Shown here in pieces: positions 18,769-25,369 of a stretch of DNA of 64,000 nucleotides. The stretch's first letter is position 1. Every line of letters begins with the position of its first letter. The notes beneath the pieces were generated by a model. The model made no database searches. It worked only from the letters and a program-made list of their open reading frames with translations, and was not told the origin of the DNA. The stretch lies in contig NZ_REFC01000013.1 of the NCBI RefSeq assembly GCF_003688405.1, positions 248,001-312,000 of the forward strand, given 5' to 3'. Source of the DNA: Ulvibacter antarcticus. GTDB lineage: Bacteria > Bacteroidota > Bacteroidia > Flavobacteriales > Flavobacteriaceae. Both the position numbers and the translations under genes were made by a program.

Positions 18769-19212
18769 CAGAAGCAAAAGTCTTTCAGAAATGAAGGACT
18801 TTTTTTGTGTTTGATGTTTTGAAAAACGTGGGCGAGAAGTTTATGCTGAGTCCCGATAGCTATCGGGATCGAAGTGAGCCCGGTCTTCCACCCAGAAGCA
18901 AAAGTCTTTCAGTCCCGATGCTTCGGGAGAAGGACTTTTTTTGTGTTTGATGTTTTGAGAAACATGGGCGAGAAGTTTATGCTGAGTCCCGATAGCTATC
19001 GGGATCGAAGTGAGCCCGGTCTTCCACCCAGAAGCAAAAGTCTTTCAGTCCCGATGCTTCGGGAGAAGGACTTTTTTTGTGTTTGATGTTTTGAGAAACA
19101 TGGGCGAGAAGTTTATGCTGAGTCCCGATAGCTATCGGGATCGAAGTGAGCCCGGTCTTCCACCCAGAAGCAAAAGTCTTTCAGTCCCGATGCTTCGGGA
19201 GAAGGACTTTTT
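18752..19212 (+). repeat. tandem copies of the tRNA-His 3' end plus terminator
   Basis: Copies start with GAGCCCGGTCTTCCACCCAG at 18752 (inside the tRNA), 18876, 19012 and 19148. The first unit is 124 bp, the next two are 136 bp, and the last is cut off after its terminator hairpin. Each unit holds the tRNA 3' end, a terminator (AAAGTC ... GGACTTTTTT), a spacer, and a TCCCGATAGCTATCGGGA palindrome. In copies 1-3 the terminator loop also carries TCCCGATGCTTCGGGA, which replaces six bases of the first copy. Short open frames inside the array are periodic artefacts, not genes. Confidence 0.92.
18777..18807 (+). terminator. terminator of tRNA-His
   Basis: AAAAGTCTTTCA and TGAAGGACTTTTTTT form a hairpin with a 3-4 base loop and a T-run, 9 bases after the tRNA. 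Variants recur in each tandem copy. Confidence 0.85.
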
Positions 19213-19258
19213 TTTGTATCTGAATTTAAAAATATCTGTAATTGATGGCTACATTGAT

Positions 19259-19281
19259 CCTCCCCTTATTTTAAGGGGAGG
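19259..19281. repeat. GC-rich dispersed-type hairpin
   Basis: CCTCCCCTT pairs with AAGGGGAGG across ATTTT, followed by a GGAGGGGTTTGGGG tract. It lies in the non-coding gap 19213-19418 and looks like an intergenic repeat element rather than a gene part. Only one copy is in this window. Confidence 0.5.
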
Positions 19282-19362
19282 TGCCGAAGGCGGAGGGGTT
19301 TGGGGTATTAATTTTTTATCTCTTCAAAAAGTAAACTAAAAATATAAATTGAAGATTAAAAA

Positions 19363-19396
19363 CAAAAAAGCACTTTCCGTTTTGTTAGAAAGTGCT
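19363..19396 (-). terminator. terminator of the M28 peptidase gene
   Basis: AGCACTTTC (19369-19377) pairs with GAAAGTGCT (19388-19396). The A-run at 19363-19369 is the T-run on the minus strand, 22 bases after the stop codon at 19419. Confidence 0.85.
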
Positions 19397-19418
19397 CTTA
19401 GTCTTGTTAAAACTAGAC

Positions 19419-20441
19419 CTATAATTTATCGGCTATAATTCTTTTTTCTTGATTTGCAACTTCCCAGGCTGTTTGAAATATTAGTCGGGTACGTTTTTCC
19501 ATTAAATCATATTCGATTTTATCTGGAGTGTCGGTCATTTTGTGATAATCTTCATGCACACCATTAAAATAGAAGATGATTGGAACATTGTTTTTAGCGA
19601 AATTGTAGTGGTCACTTCTATAGTAAAAACGATTAGGATCATTTTCGTCATTAAAAGTGTAATCCAACTCTAGATTTGAGTATTTTTTATTCACCCTTTC
19701 TGAAAGATCATGAAGTTCCTGGCTTAATTTATCACTCCCTATTAAATATACATAGTTTGGGTTGTCAGCTTTTTTAGGATCAATTCGTCCTATCATGTCA
19801 ATATTGAGATCGCAGACGGTATTTTCTAATGGAAAGATCGGATTTTCCGTATAATATTTGGAACCGTATAATCCAATCTCTTCTCCTGTTACGTGAAGAA
19901 AAAGAATAGATCGTTTAGGACCGTTGCCATCTTTTACTGCTTGTTGAAATGCTTGCGCAATTTCAAGAATAGCTACTGTTCCACTACCATCATCATCAGC
20001 TCCATTAAAAACATTACCGCTACTATCTGTACCTACATGATCTAAATGGGCAGAAATAATCACAATTTCATCAGGTTTTTCGGAACCTTCAATAAAAGCC
20101 ACTACATTTTCTGAGTCCATTGTACCTTCTTTTCCTCGGAAATAAGACTTCGGAACTCGCTGATAATAATTGTTTTCCTCCAAAGGAGATTTAATTCCGT
20201 GATCCATGTAGAAATTTCGTAGATACTCGGTAGCTAGTTTTTGTCCTTTTGTACCGGTCATACGACCTTCCATTGCATCTCCTGCATAAATATAAAGATG
20301 TGTTTTGAGATCTGAAGCAGTAATAGTTGCAGCGTAATCAGTACGTGTTTTTGTCTTAAGTTCTGTGGGTTTAACGGAGCTTTGAGCCATATTACAGGAT
20401 ACTGTGAAAATTGTAAGCAGGCCAAGGAATAAATATTTCAT
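19419..20441 (-). CDS. M28 family zinc peptidase, lipoprotein
   Basis: The 340-residue protein starts with a lipoprotein signal (MKYLFLGLLTIFTVSCNMAQ, Cys16). The catalytic core has AHLDHVG, FNGADDDGSGTVAILEIA (bridging Asp), HVTGEEIGLYGS (catalytic and metal Glu), DLNIDMIGRID and a final DHYNF histidine, the five-ligand di-zinc set of M28 aminopeptidases. It should remove N-terminal residues from peptides at the cell envelope. It is 6 bases downstream of a small lipoprotein gene and probably co-transcribed with it. Confidence 0.92.
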   Translation of the reverse strand: MKYLFLGLLTIFTVSCNMAQSSVKPTELKTKTRTDYAATITASDLKTHLYIYAGDAMEGRMTGTKGQKLATEYLRNFYMDHGIKSPLEENNYYQRVPKSYFRGKEGTMDSENVVAFIEGSEKPDEIVIISAHLDHVGTDSSGNVFNGADDDGSGTVAILEIAQAFQQAVKDGNGPKRSILFLHVTGEEIGLYGSKYYTENPIFPLENTVCDLNIDMIGRIDPKKADNPNYVYLIGSDKLSQELHDLSERVNKKYSNLELDYTFNDENDPNRFYYRSDHYNFAKNNVPIIFYFNGVHEDYHKMTDTPDKIEYDLMEKRTRLIFQTAWEVANQEKRIIADKL

Positions 20442-20447
20442 AATAGT

Positions 20448-20777
20448 TTAGTCAAAAGATGTTAGTTCATAATCGTCGGGAGAGAGTCCTTTTTCTCCAA
20501 TCTTTGCATATTCAAGTTTATGAGTCTTTACATTCGTATTTCCGTCACGGTCTTGAGAGGATATTCCAATTTTTACAACATAAGTTATGCCAATTCCTTC
20601 AATTTCCGGAACTTCAGTTATGGCAAAATCCTTGTCATTAAAAATAGTACCTTCAGGAAGTTGTAGAAAAGTAATTAGATCTTGCTTCGCCAATGCGCGT
20701 ACGGTTTCCATTTGTTCCTTTTCCGAAGAACAAGAAAACACTATAAAACTTAATAATAGGATTGTTATTTTTTTCAT
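20448..20777 (-). CDS. small lipoprotein of unknown function
   Basis: From the ATG at 20777 this gives 109 residues: a signal with lipobox (MKKITILLLSFIVFSCSSEKEQ, Cys16) and a short domain of alternating strands ending in DDYELTSFD. The frame extends further upstream, but that part runs into the divergent promoter region and lacks a signal peptide, so the internal start is chosen. No motif is recognised. Its position directly ahead of the M28 peptidase suggests they act in the same compartment. Confidence 0.75.
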   Translation of the reverse strand: MKKITILLLSFIVFSCSSEKEQMETVRALAKQDLITFLQLPEGTIFNDKDFAITEVPEIEGIGITYVVKIGISSQDRDGNTNVKTHKLEYAKIGEKGLSPDDYELTSFD

Positions 20778-20915
20778 GAATAAGAAATTTCTGGCGATAA
20801 AGATAAGTGAACTTCCCATTGTGGATGTGAAAATTAAGTAAAAATATGAAAAGAAGGCCCTTTTCAAAAAAACACTGCTATAACAATTACTATATTTGCA
20901 AAAAATTCTGAACAA

Positions 20916-22301
20916 ATGAATGTCGAGCAAATTTATACTGGGTGTCTTTCACAAGGCGCTTATTATATAGAAAGTGAAGGAGAAGTTGCAATCATAGACC
21001 CGCTTCGTGAAACAAAGCCATATCTGGAACGTATAGCACGTGATAAGGCTAACATCAAATATATTTTTGAAACTCATTTTCATGCCGATTTCGTGAGTGG
21101 TCATGTATCTCTTTCGAAGCAAACGGGTGCGCCAATAGTCTTTGGGCCGCTTGCAAATCCTGCCTTCGATGCTATTATAGCTAAGGACGGACAAGAGTTT
21201 AAAGTAGGAAAAGTCTCTATTACGGCATTGCATACTCCGGGGCACACCATGGAAAGTACGACCTATTTGCTAAAAGATGAGAATGGTAAGGATTACGCTA
21301 TTTTTAGTGGTGATACCTTATTTCTTGGCGACGTAGGGAGACCCGACCTTGCGCAGAAAGGAAATGAAATTACTATGGAAGATCTCGCAGGAATTTTATT
21401 TGACAGCCTTAGGAATAAAATCATGCCATTAGCCGATGATGTAATTGTTTACCCGGCACATGGTGCAGGCTCGGCTTGTGGTAAACATATGATGAAAGAA
21501 ACGGTAGACACTCTTGGGAACCAAAAAGCCTCTAATTATGCATTGAGAGCAGATATGACGAAAGGCGAATTTGTTGCAGAAGTGACAGAGGGGCTCGCTC
21601 CGCCACCGGTTTATTTTCCTTTGAATGTTAAGATGAACCGCGAAGGTTACGATGATATTAACGATGTTATTGAACGAGGTACAAGGAAAATGACAGCTGA
21701 AGAATTTGAAGTAGCTGCAAACACAACTTCCGCTATCATTCTGGATGTCCGACATCAGATAGATTTTATGAAGGAACATGTTCCAAATTCAATCTTTATT
21801 GGACTCGATGGTGGCTTTGCACCATGGGTAGGCGCTTTAATAGCAGATGTAGAGCAACCAATTATCATAATTGCTCCTGAGGGAAGAGAAGAGGAAGCTG
21901 TGACTCGTTTGTCTCGTGTCGGTTTCGATAAGACCTTGGGCTATCTAGATGGTGGAATAGAGGCATGGAAAAGAGCCGGAAAAGAAACTTCAAATATGAC
22001 GTCTGTGTCGGCAAAGGTTTTGAAGTCAAAATTACGGGAGAACGCGCCAGTATTTGATGTACGAAACGATGGAGAATATGAAAATGCTCATATCCCAACT
22101 GCAAAACATACACCTTTGGATACAATAAATGATCATTTAAAAAAATACCCTAAAGAAGAGCCTTTTTATATTCATTGTGCGGGAGGATACCGATCGGTAA
22201 TTGCAGCTTCTATTTTAAAGAGTAGAGGAATTCACAATGTTATTGATGTTGCAGGAGGATTCAAGGCAATCAAGGAGGAAGGTATTGAAGTAGTTTCCTA
22301 A
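20916..22301 (+). CDS. MBL-fold hydrolase fused to two rhodanese domains (persulfide dioxygenase-like)
   Basis: The 461-residue cytosolic protein has an ETHE1-like metallo-beta-lactamase domain at about residues 1-250 with THFHADFVSGH (residues 53-63), HTPGHT and SGDTLFLGDVGRPD, then two rhodanese domains. The second carries the active-site Cys about 421 in HCAGGYRS. The first has no Cys at the matching loop (IAPEGREEEA) and looks inactive. Members oxidise or shuttle glutathione- or bacillithiol-type persulfides. A -7 element TATATTTG at 20891-20898 precedes the ATG by 17 bases. Confidence 0.88.
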   Translation: MNVEQIYTGCLSQGAYYIESEGEVAIIDPLRETKPYLERIARDKANIKYIFETHFHADFVSGHVSLSKQTGAPIVFGPLANPAFDAIIAKDGQEFKVGKVSITALHTPGHTMESTTYLLKDENGKDYAIFSGDTLFLGDVGRPDLAQKGNEITMEDLAGILFDSLRNKIMPLADDVIVYPAHGAGSACGKHMMKETVDTLGNQKASNYALRADMTKGEFVAEVTEGLAPPPVYFPLNVKMNREGYDDINDVIERGTRKMTAEEFEVAANTTSAIILDVRHQIDFMKEHVPNSIFIGLDGGFAPWVGALIADVEQPIIIIAPEGREEEAVTRLSRVGFDKTLGYLDGGIEAWKRAGKETSNMTSVSAKVLKSKLRENAPVFDVRNDGEYENAHIPTAKHTPLDTINDHLKKYPKEEPFYIHCAGGYRSVIAASILKSRGIHNVIDVAGGFKAIKEEGIEVVS

Positions 22302-22325
22302 ACGAAAATTACTAAACGTAAAAAA

Positions 22326-22364
22326 AATGCTCTTGCAACTAAGTTAGTTGCAAGAACATTTTCG
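22326..22364. terminator. bidirectional terminator
   Basis: TCTTGCAACT (22331-22340) pairs perfectly with AGTTGCAAGA (22346-22355), with flanking A and T tracts, between convergent genes ending at 22301 and 22381. Confidence 0.85.
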
Positions 22365-22380
22365 TTCAAATTAAATTGAA

Positions 22381-22866
22381 TTAACTCCAACTATCGGCAA
22401 TATCTTCTAAGGACTTTACCTTACTCACTGTTTGTTTAATTTGTGAAAGTTGATTATTCAAAACACTAGAAATGTTTGGTGAAAATCTGTTTTCATTCAA
22501 AGTTTCTTCATAATCTTCAGCACAAGCTTTTTCTCCACGAATACACTCTTCCAATACAGCCTCATCATTGTCTGAAGTAAAAGCTGTTTTTACGCCAATC
22601 CATGCGCGGTGTAAAGTTCCTGCAGTAGAACCACTTTCTTTAGGAGTCTCATTTAAACTTCTAATTTCATGATCTAACTCTGTTGCGAATCGCGCATGTT
22701 GAGCTGCTTGATGTTTCAGAAAATTCTTTAATTGTTGATTTTTAGAATCTTGCATTGCTTTCGTGAAGCCTTTTTCAGCGTCATAATTTTTTTCCAATAA
22801 GCCCTGTAAATTACCTACAAGATTTTCGTGAATGTTTTCATCTGCTTTTTCTTTTGTCGTTTTCAT
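22381..22866 (-). CDS. PA2169-type four-helix-bundle protein (DUF2383, ferritin-like)
   Basis: The 161-residue all-helical protein follows the DUF2383 pattern: LQGLLEKNYDAEKGFTKAM, HQAAQHARFATELDHEIR, GTLHRAWIGVKTAFT and EECIRGEKACAEDYEETL. These helices make a ferritin-like bundle, but a complete di-iron ligand set is not evident by eye. Relatives are often stress-induced; no enzymatic activity is established to my knowledge. It is transcribed alone. The 343-base gap upstream (22867-23209) contains its promoter, a MarR-type operator at 23155 and no gene I can support. Confidence 0.8.
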   Translation of the reverse strand: MKTTKEKADENIHENLVGNLQGLLEKNYDAEKGFTKAMQDSKNQQLKNFLKHQAAQHARFATELDHEIRSLNETPKESGSTAGTLHRAWIGVKTAFTSDNDEAVLEECIRGEKACAEDYEETLNENRFSPNISSVLNNQLSQIKQTVSKVKSLEDIADSWS

Positions 22867-23154
22867 AGTTTTGTTTTTTTATTTTGTTTCATAAAATTAC
22901 TAAATGAATGAACATACTTTTCATATAATTTTGCTAATTGAGAGTAGTTTAACAGAGGTTGTTAAGGGAGTCTAAAAATTGAAATTGTGGTGAACTCTTG
23001 TATTAAAATGGGTCTATACTTTTTAATAGTTGGCAGAAATTGGAGTTATGCCTGTGTTTTGGAAATCGAATAGATTATTTATGATCAGTTTAATATTTTA
23101 ATGAGGTAATAATAATCGAGAAGAATGTTAATTATTATAATTAATTTTTTATAA

Positions 23155-23167
23155 TTAGGAATCCTAA
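23155..23167. promoter_or_regulatory. putative MarR operator 1
   Basis: TTAGGA-A-TCCTAA is an odd-centred perfect inverted repeat, 42 bases before the start at 23210. The same sequence recurs at 23465 and, with one mismatch, at 24498. Confidence 0.7.
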
Positions 23168-23209
23168 CTATATTTACAAGGCAATTATGCAAAACTTAAA
23201 TCTTATATT

Positions 23210-23443
23210 ATGAAAAAGTCAGTTTTTTATCATGCCGGATGTCCTGTATGTGTGAGTGCAGAACAGGATATTGTAAATCTTGTCGGAGCACAAAATGTAG
23301 ATGTTGTTAATATTGGTCAAGAAAGATCAAGAATTTCTGAAGCGGAAGCAGCAGGAGTGAAGTCGGTTCCTGCAATGGTTACTCCTAATGGAAATGTACT
23401 TCATATCAATTATGGTGCGTCAATGGCGGATGTAAAAGGTTAA
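23210..23443 (+). CDS. small glutaredoxin/thioredoxin-like protein
   Basis: The 77-residue protein has the redox motif HAGCPVCVSAEQ with C-x2-C near residues 10-13 after the first beta strand, and a cis-proline-like KSVPAMVTPNG segment around residue 52. This is a minimal thioredoxin fold. It would act as a cytosolic thiol reductant or as a sensor partner. It is the first gene of a four-gene group (trx, secreted protein, DUF2024, marR) in which each transcription unit carries a TTAGGA-N-TCCTAA operator. Confidence 0.82.
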   Translation: MKKSVFYHAGCPVCVSAEQDIVNLVGAQNVDVVNIGQERSRISEAEAAGVKSVPAMVTPNGNVLHINYGASMADVKG

Positions 23444-23464
23444 TCTTTTATTTGTATACAAAAA

Positions 23465-23477
23465 TTAGGAATCCTAA
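23465..23477. promoter_or_regulatory. putative MarR operator 2
   Basis: An identical copy of operator 1 (TTAGGA-A-TCCTAA, with A and T extending the palindrome by one base) lies 23 bases before the start at 23501, in the 57-base gap between the two genes. Confidence 0.7.
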
Positions 23478-23500
23478 TTAAAATTTATTAAACCAATTTT

Positions 23501-24229
23501 ATGAAAACAATTAATAGTATTTGGCTTTATGCCTTGTGTTTATGTCTTCCCTATGTGAGTATCGCTCAAGAGGTTTCTTATAACAATGATAATTTTACAA
23601 TTAATTCGGTAACTGTTGAACACCTTAGTGAGCATTCTGTTACGGTTTGGACCATTAAAGTGAAAGGAGAAGCCGGTAAGACAACCCCTAAACCTAAAGG
23701 ACAAATGAACGGCGCCCCGGTTTTAGGATATGTGTTTCCTACCAATTTAAAATCTGAAGATGTCGGGTTTAATTCTGTTGATGGAATCGTAGCGCTGGCA
23801 TTAACTTCTCATCCTGATTTTGATGATACTCCGCTTTGGGATGAAAATATAGATAGCGTTTACGATAATGACGGCATTATTTGGCATCCGCATTGGGTAG
23901 TTCTGGAAAAGAACGAAGCGGTATCAGGTGGCTTGGCTGTGAAGCAATTTAATGAAGGTGATTCTTCGGTAGTGTTACCGCCTACAAATCCGGGAATGCC
24001 GATGTATATGGACTCTCCCGGCTATGCTGTAAATACGAACGCTAACAAAATAACTGTTCTAATTCCGGATTATAGAATTAAAAATAAAATAGCCTTTAAT
24101 TATGATGGTGTCGCGGCTTTTATGAAGGTAAATACAAGTGATATGGAGCTTCCTATGCTTGGTGTTTATGAGGTGTTTAGCGTTGCAAGCGGAGATTTGT
24201 CATTACCTTATACTGTAAAACAAAACTAA
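23501..24229 (+). CDS. secreted protein of unknown function in the MarR cassette
   Basis: The 242-residue product has a Sec signal peptide (MKTINSIWLYALCLCLPYVSIAQ) and no lipobox. The mature part is rich in beta strands and contains DGIIWHPHWVVLEKN, with two closely spaced histidines, and PGMPMYMDSPGYAV, a methionine-rich stretch. These could bind a metal, but no family is recognised. Its stop overlaps the next ATG (TAATG), so translation is coupled to the DUF2024 gene. Placement between a thioredoxin-like protein and a Cys-rich MarR suggests a redox or metal-stress role. Confidence 0.65.
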   Translation: MKTINSIWLYALCLCLPYVSIAQEVSYNNDNFTINSVTVEHLSEHSVTVWTIKVKGEAGKTTPKPKGQMNGAPVLGYVFPTNLKSEDVGFNSVDGIVALALTSHPDFDDTPLWDENIDSVYDNDGIIWHPHWVVLEKNEAVSGGLAVKQFNEGDSSVVLPPTNPGMPMYMDSPGYAVNTNANKITVLIPDYRIKNKIAFNYDGVAAFMKVNTSDMELPMLGVYEVFSVASGDLSLPYTVKQN

Positions 24230-24492
24230 TGAAAATAGCAGTTTGGGATACGTACGTTAAAAAGAATGATGGCAAACTAATGCATTTCGATATTCTGGTG
24301 CCGGAAGATCAGTCTAATGAGCAGATTGTGTATAACTTCGGAAACGATTATCTTCTGAAAAAGAAGGTTAATGCAGTTAAACTAAGCGCTAAAGAATGCC
24401 AATATTGCCACATGGAAAATGCTTCCGAAGCAATTGTTGAAGAAATACAGCTTAAAGGGTATTATATTATTGAAATGGAAAATTGTAATTAG
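24229..24492 (+). CDS. DUF2024 family protein
   Basis: The 87-residue protein matches the DUF2024 pattern: MKIAVWDTYVKKNDGKLMHFDILVP, then LSAKECQYCHMENA, and an ending GYYIIEMENCN. It is a small alpha/beta cytosolic protein of unknown function. The C-x2-C-H within ECQYCHME and the terminal Cys could bind metal. It is overlapped by one base with the secreted-protein gene and is followed by a terminator-like hairpin that also contains the marR promoter. Confidence 0.8.
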   Translation: MKIAVWDTYVKKNDGKLMHFDILVPEDQSNEQIVYNFGNDYLLKKKVNAVKLSAKECQYCHMENASEAIVEEIQLKGYYIIEMENCN

Positions 24493-24497
24493 TTTAA

Positions 24498-24515
24498 TTA
24501 GGATTACTAACTTTG
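24498..24515 (+). promoter_or_regulatory. marR operator 3 overlapping the marR -7 element
   Basis: TTAGGA-T-TACTAA (24498-24510, one mismatch from the other two operators) overlaps TAACTTTG at 24508-24515, a consensus Bacteroidota -7 element. Binding there would block the promoter, as expected for autorepression. Confidence 0.65.
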
Positions 24516-24545
24516 TCTGCCGGCCTAATTCCGGCAGACATTTTT
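24514..24545 (+). terminator. hairpin and T-run abutting the marR start codon
   Basis: TGTCTGCCGG (24514-24523) pairs perfectly with CCGGCAGACA (24531-24540) and is followed by TTTTT directly before ATG 24546. It can terminate the upstream transcript. The marR promoter lies at its left edge, so marR transcripts would start inside the stem. Confidence 0.75.
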
Positions 24546-25148
24546 ATGGAAAAGAGAATTTTTGATCCTGTGGTGCAAAATAAGAGTGTTTCCGGTAAAA
24601 TAGTGGCCGGACTGGAACGTATTTCCGAAGCTTTTAAAGTACTACTATGGGAAAAGGCCAAAGCTTTAGGATTAAGTCCTATACAAATACAAATCCTTAT
24701 TTTTACGGCTTACCATACGTCCGATCTGTGCAACGTTAGTCATTTAGCGAAGGAATTCAATGTCACTAAACCAACCATCAGCGACGCGATTCGGGCCTTA
24801 TTTTCTAAAGATTTAATTCTGAAAGATTTTTCTTCGGAAGACAGTCGCAGCTATTCCATCGTATTATCTGAAAAGGGAAAAACTATGGTTGCTGCTACCG
24901 AAAGCTTTGCGAATCCACTCTACCAGCAACTGGAATCATTTGAAGAAGGCGATTTGGAATCACTCTTTCATACCATAAGTAAATTGATCTTTCAACTTAA
25001 CCGAAACGGAATCCTAAGTGTGCAACGTACTTGCTATGGATGTAAATTTTATAGTAAAGCGGAAGCTTCAGATTATTGTAACCTCCTTGAAAAACCTTTA
25101 TTAAATACCGATATCAGATTGGATTGCCCTGAGTTTATCATTAGGTAA
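24546..25148 (+). CDS. MarR-family regulator with C-terminal four-cysteine motif
   Basis: From the ATG at 24546 this is 200 residues. The middle is a winged helix with recognition helix around SHLAKEFNVTKPTISDAIRAL, and the wing DFSSEDSRSYSIVLSEKGK is typical of MarR. The C-terminus adds C-x2-C-x11-C-x15-C (RTCYGCKF ... YCNLL ... DCPEF), unusual for MarR and suited to zinc, an Fe-S cluster or thiol sensing. An upstream TTG in frame lies inside the promoter and hairpin, so it is rejected as the start. Three palindromes upstream of the cassette genes are its likely targets. Confidence 0.85.
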   Translation: MEKRIFDPVVQNKSVSGKIVAGLERISEAFKVLLWEKAKALGLSPIQIQILIFTAYHTSDLCNVSHLAKEFNVTKPTISDAIRALFSKDLILKDFSSEDSRSYSIVLSEKGKTMVAATESFANPLYQQLESFEEGDLESLFHTISKLIFQLNRNGILSVQRTCYGCKFYSKAEASDYCNLLEKPLLNTDIRLDCPEFIIR

Positions 25149-25225
25149 TTCAGAAGAAAGAAGAAAGAAGAAGACCGTCACTTCGAGTGGTTTTTGATGA
25201 CCATTAGGGAATTAAAAAATGTATC

Positions 25226-25340
25226 GAGAAGAAGAATAAAGAATAAAGAATAAAGAATAAAGAATAAAGAATGAAGAATAAAGAAGAAAGAAGAAAGAAG
25301 TAGGATGTAAGAAGTAAGAATAAAGAATAAAGAAGAAAGT
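25226..25340. repeat. purine-rich 7-bp microsatellite
   Basis: AGAATAA is repeated about six times in near-perfect register over 25231-25282 and then degenerates into AAGAAGA units to about 25340. It lies in the 221-base gap between the convergent marR and mqo genes. There is no coding potential. Strong strand asymmetry (A/G on plus) suggests slippage-prone DNA. Confidence 0.85.
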
Positions 25341-25369
25341 GTACAATTGCTTTTTTTGAAACAATACCT

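Noticed and set aside
18874-19339. Open frames inside the tRNA 3'-end repeats, and the array as a CRISPR
   Set aside because: The frames are identical translations of the repeat unit with no start signal. The units are 136-bp direct tandems without unique spacers, so it is not CRISPR.
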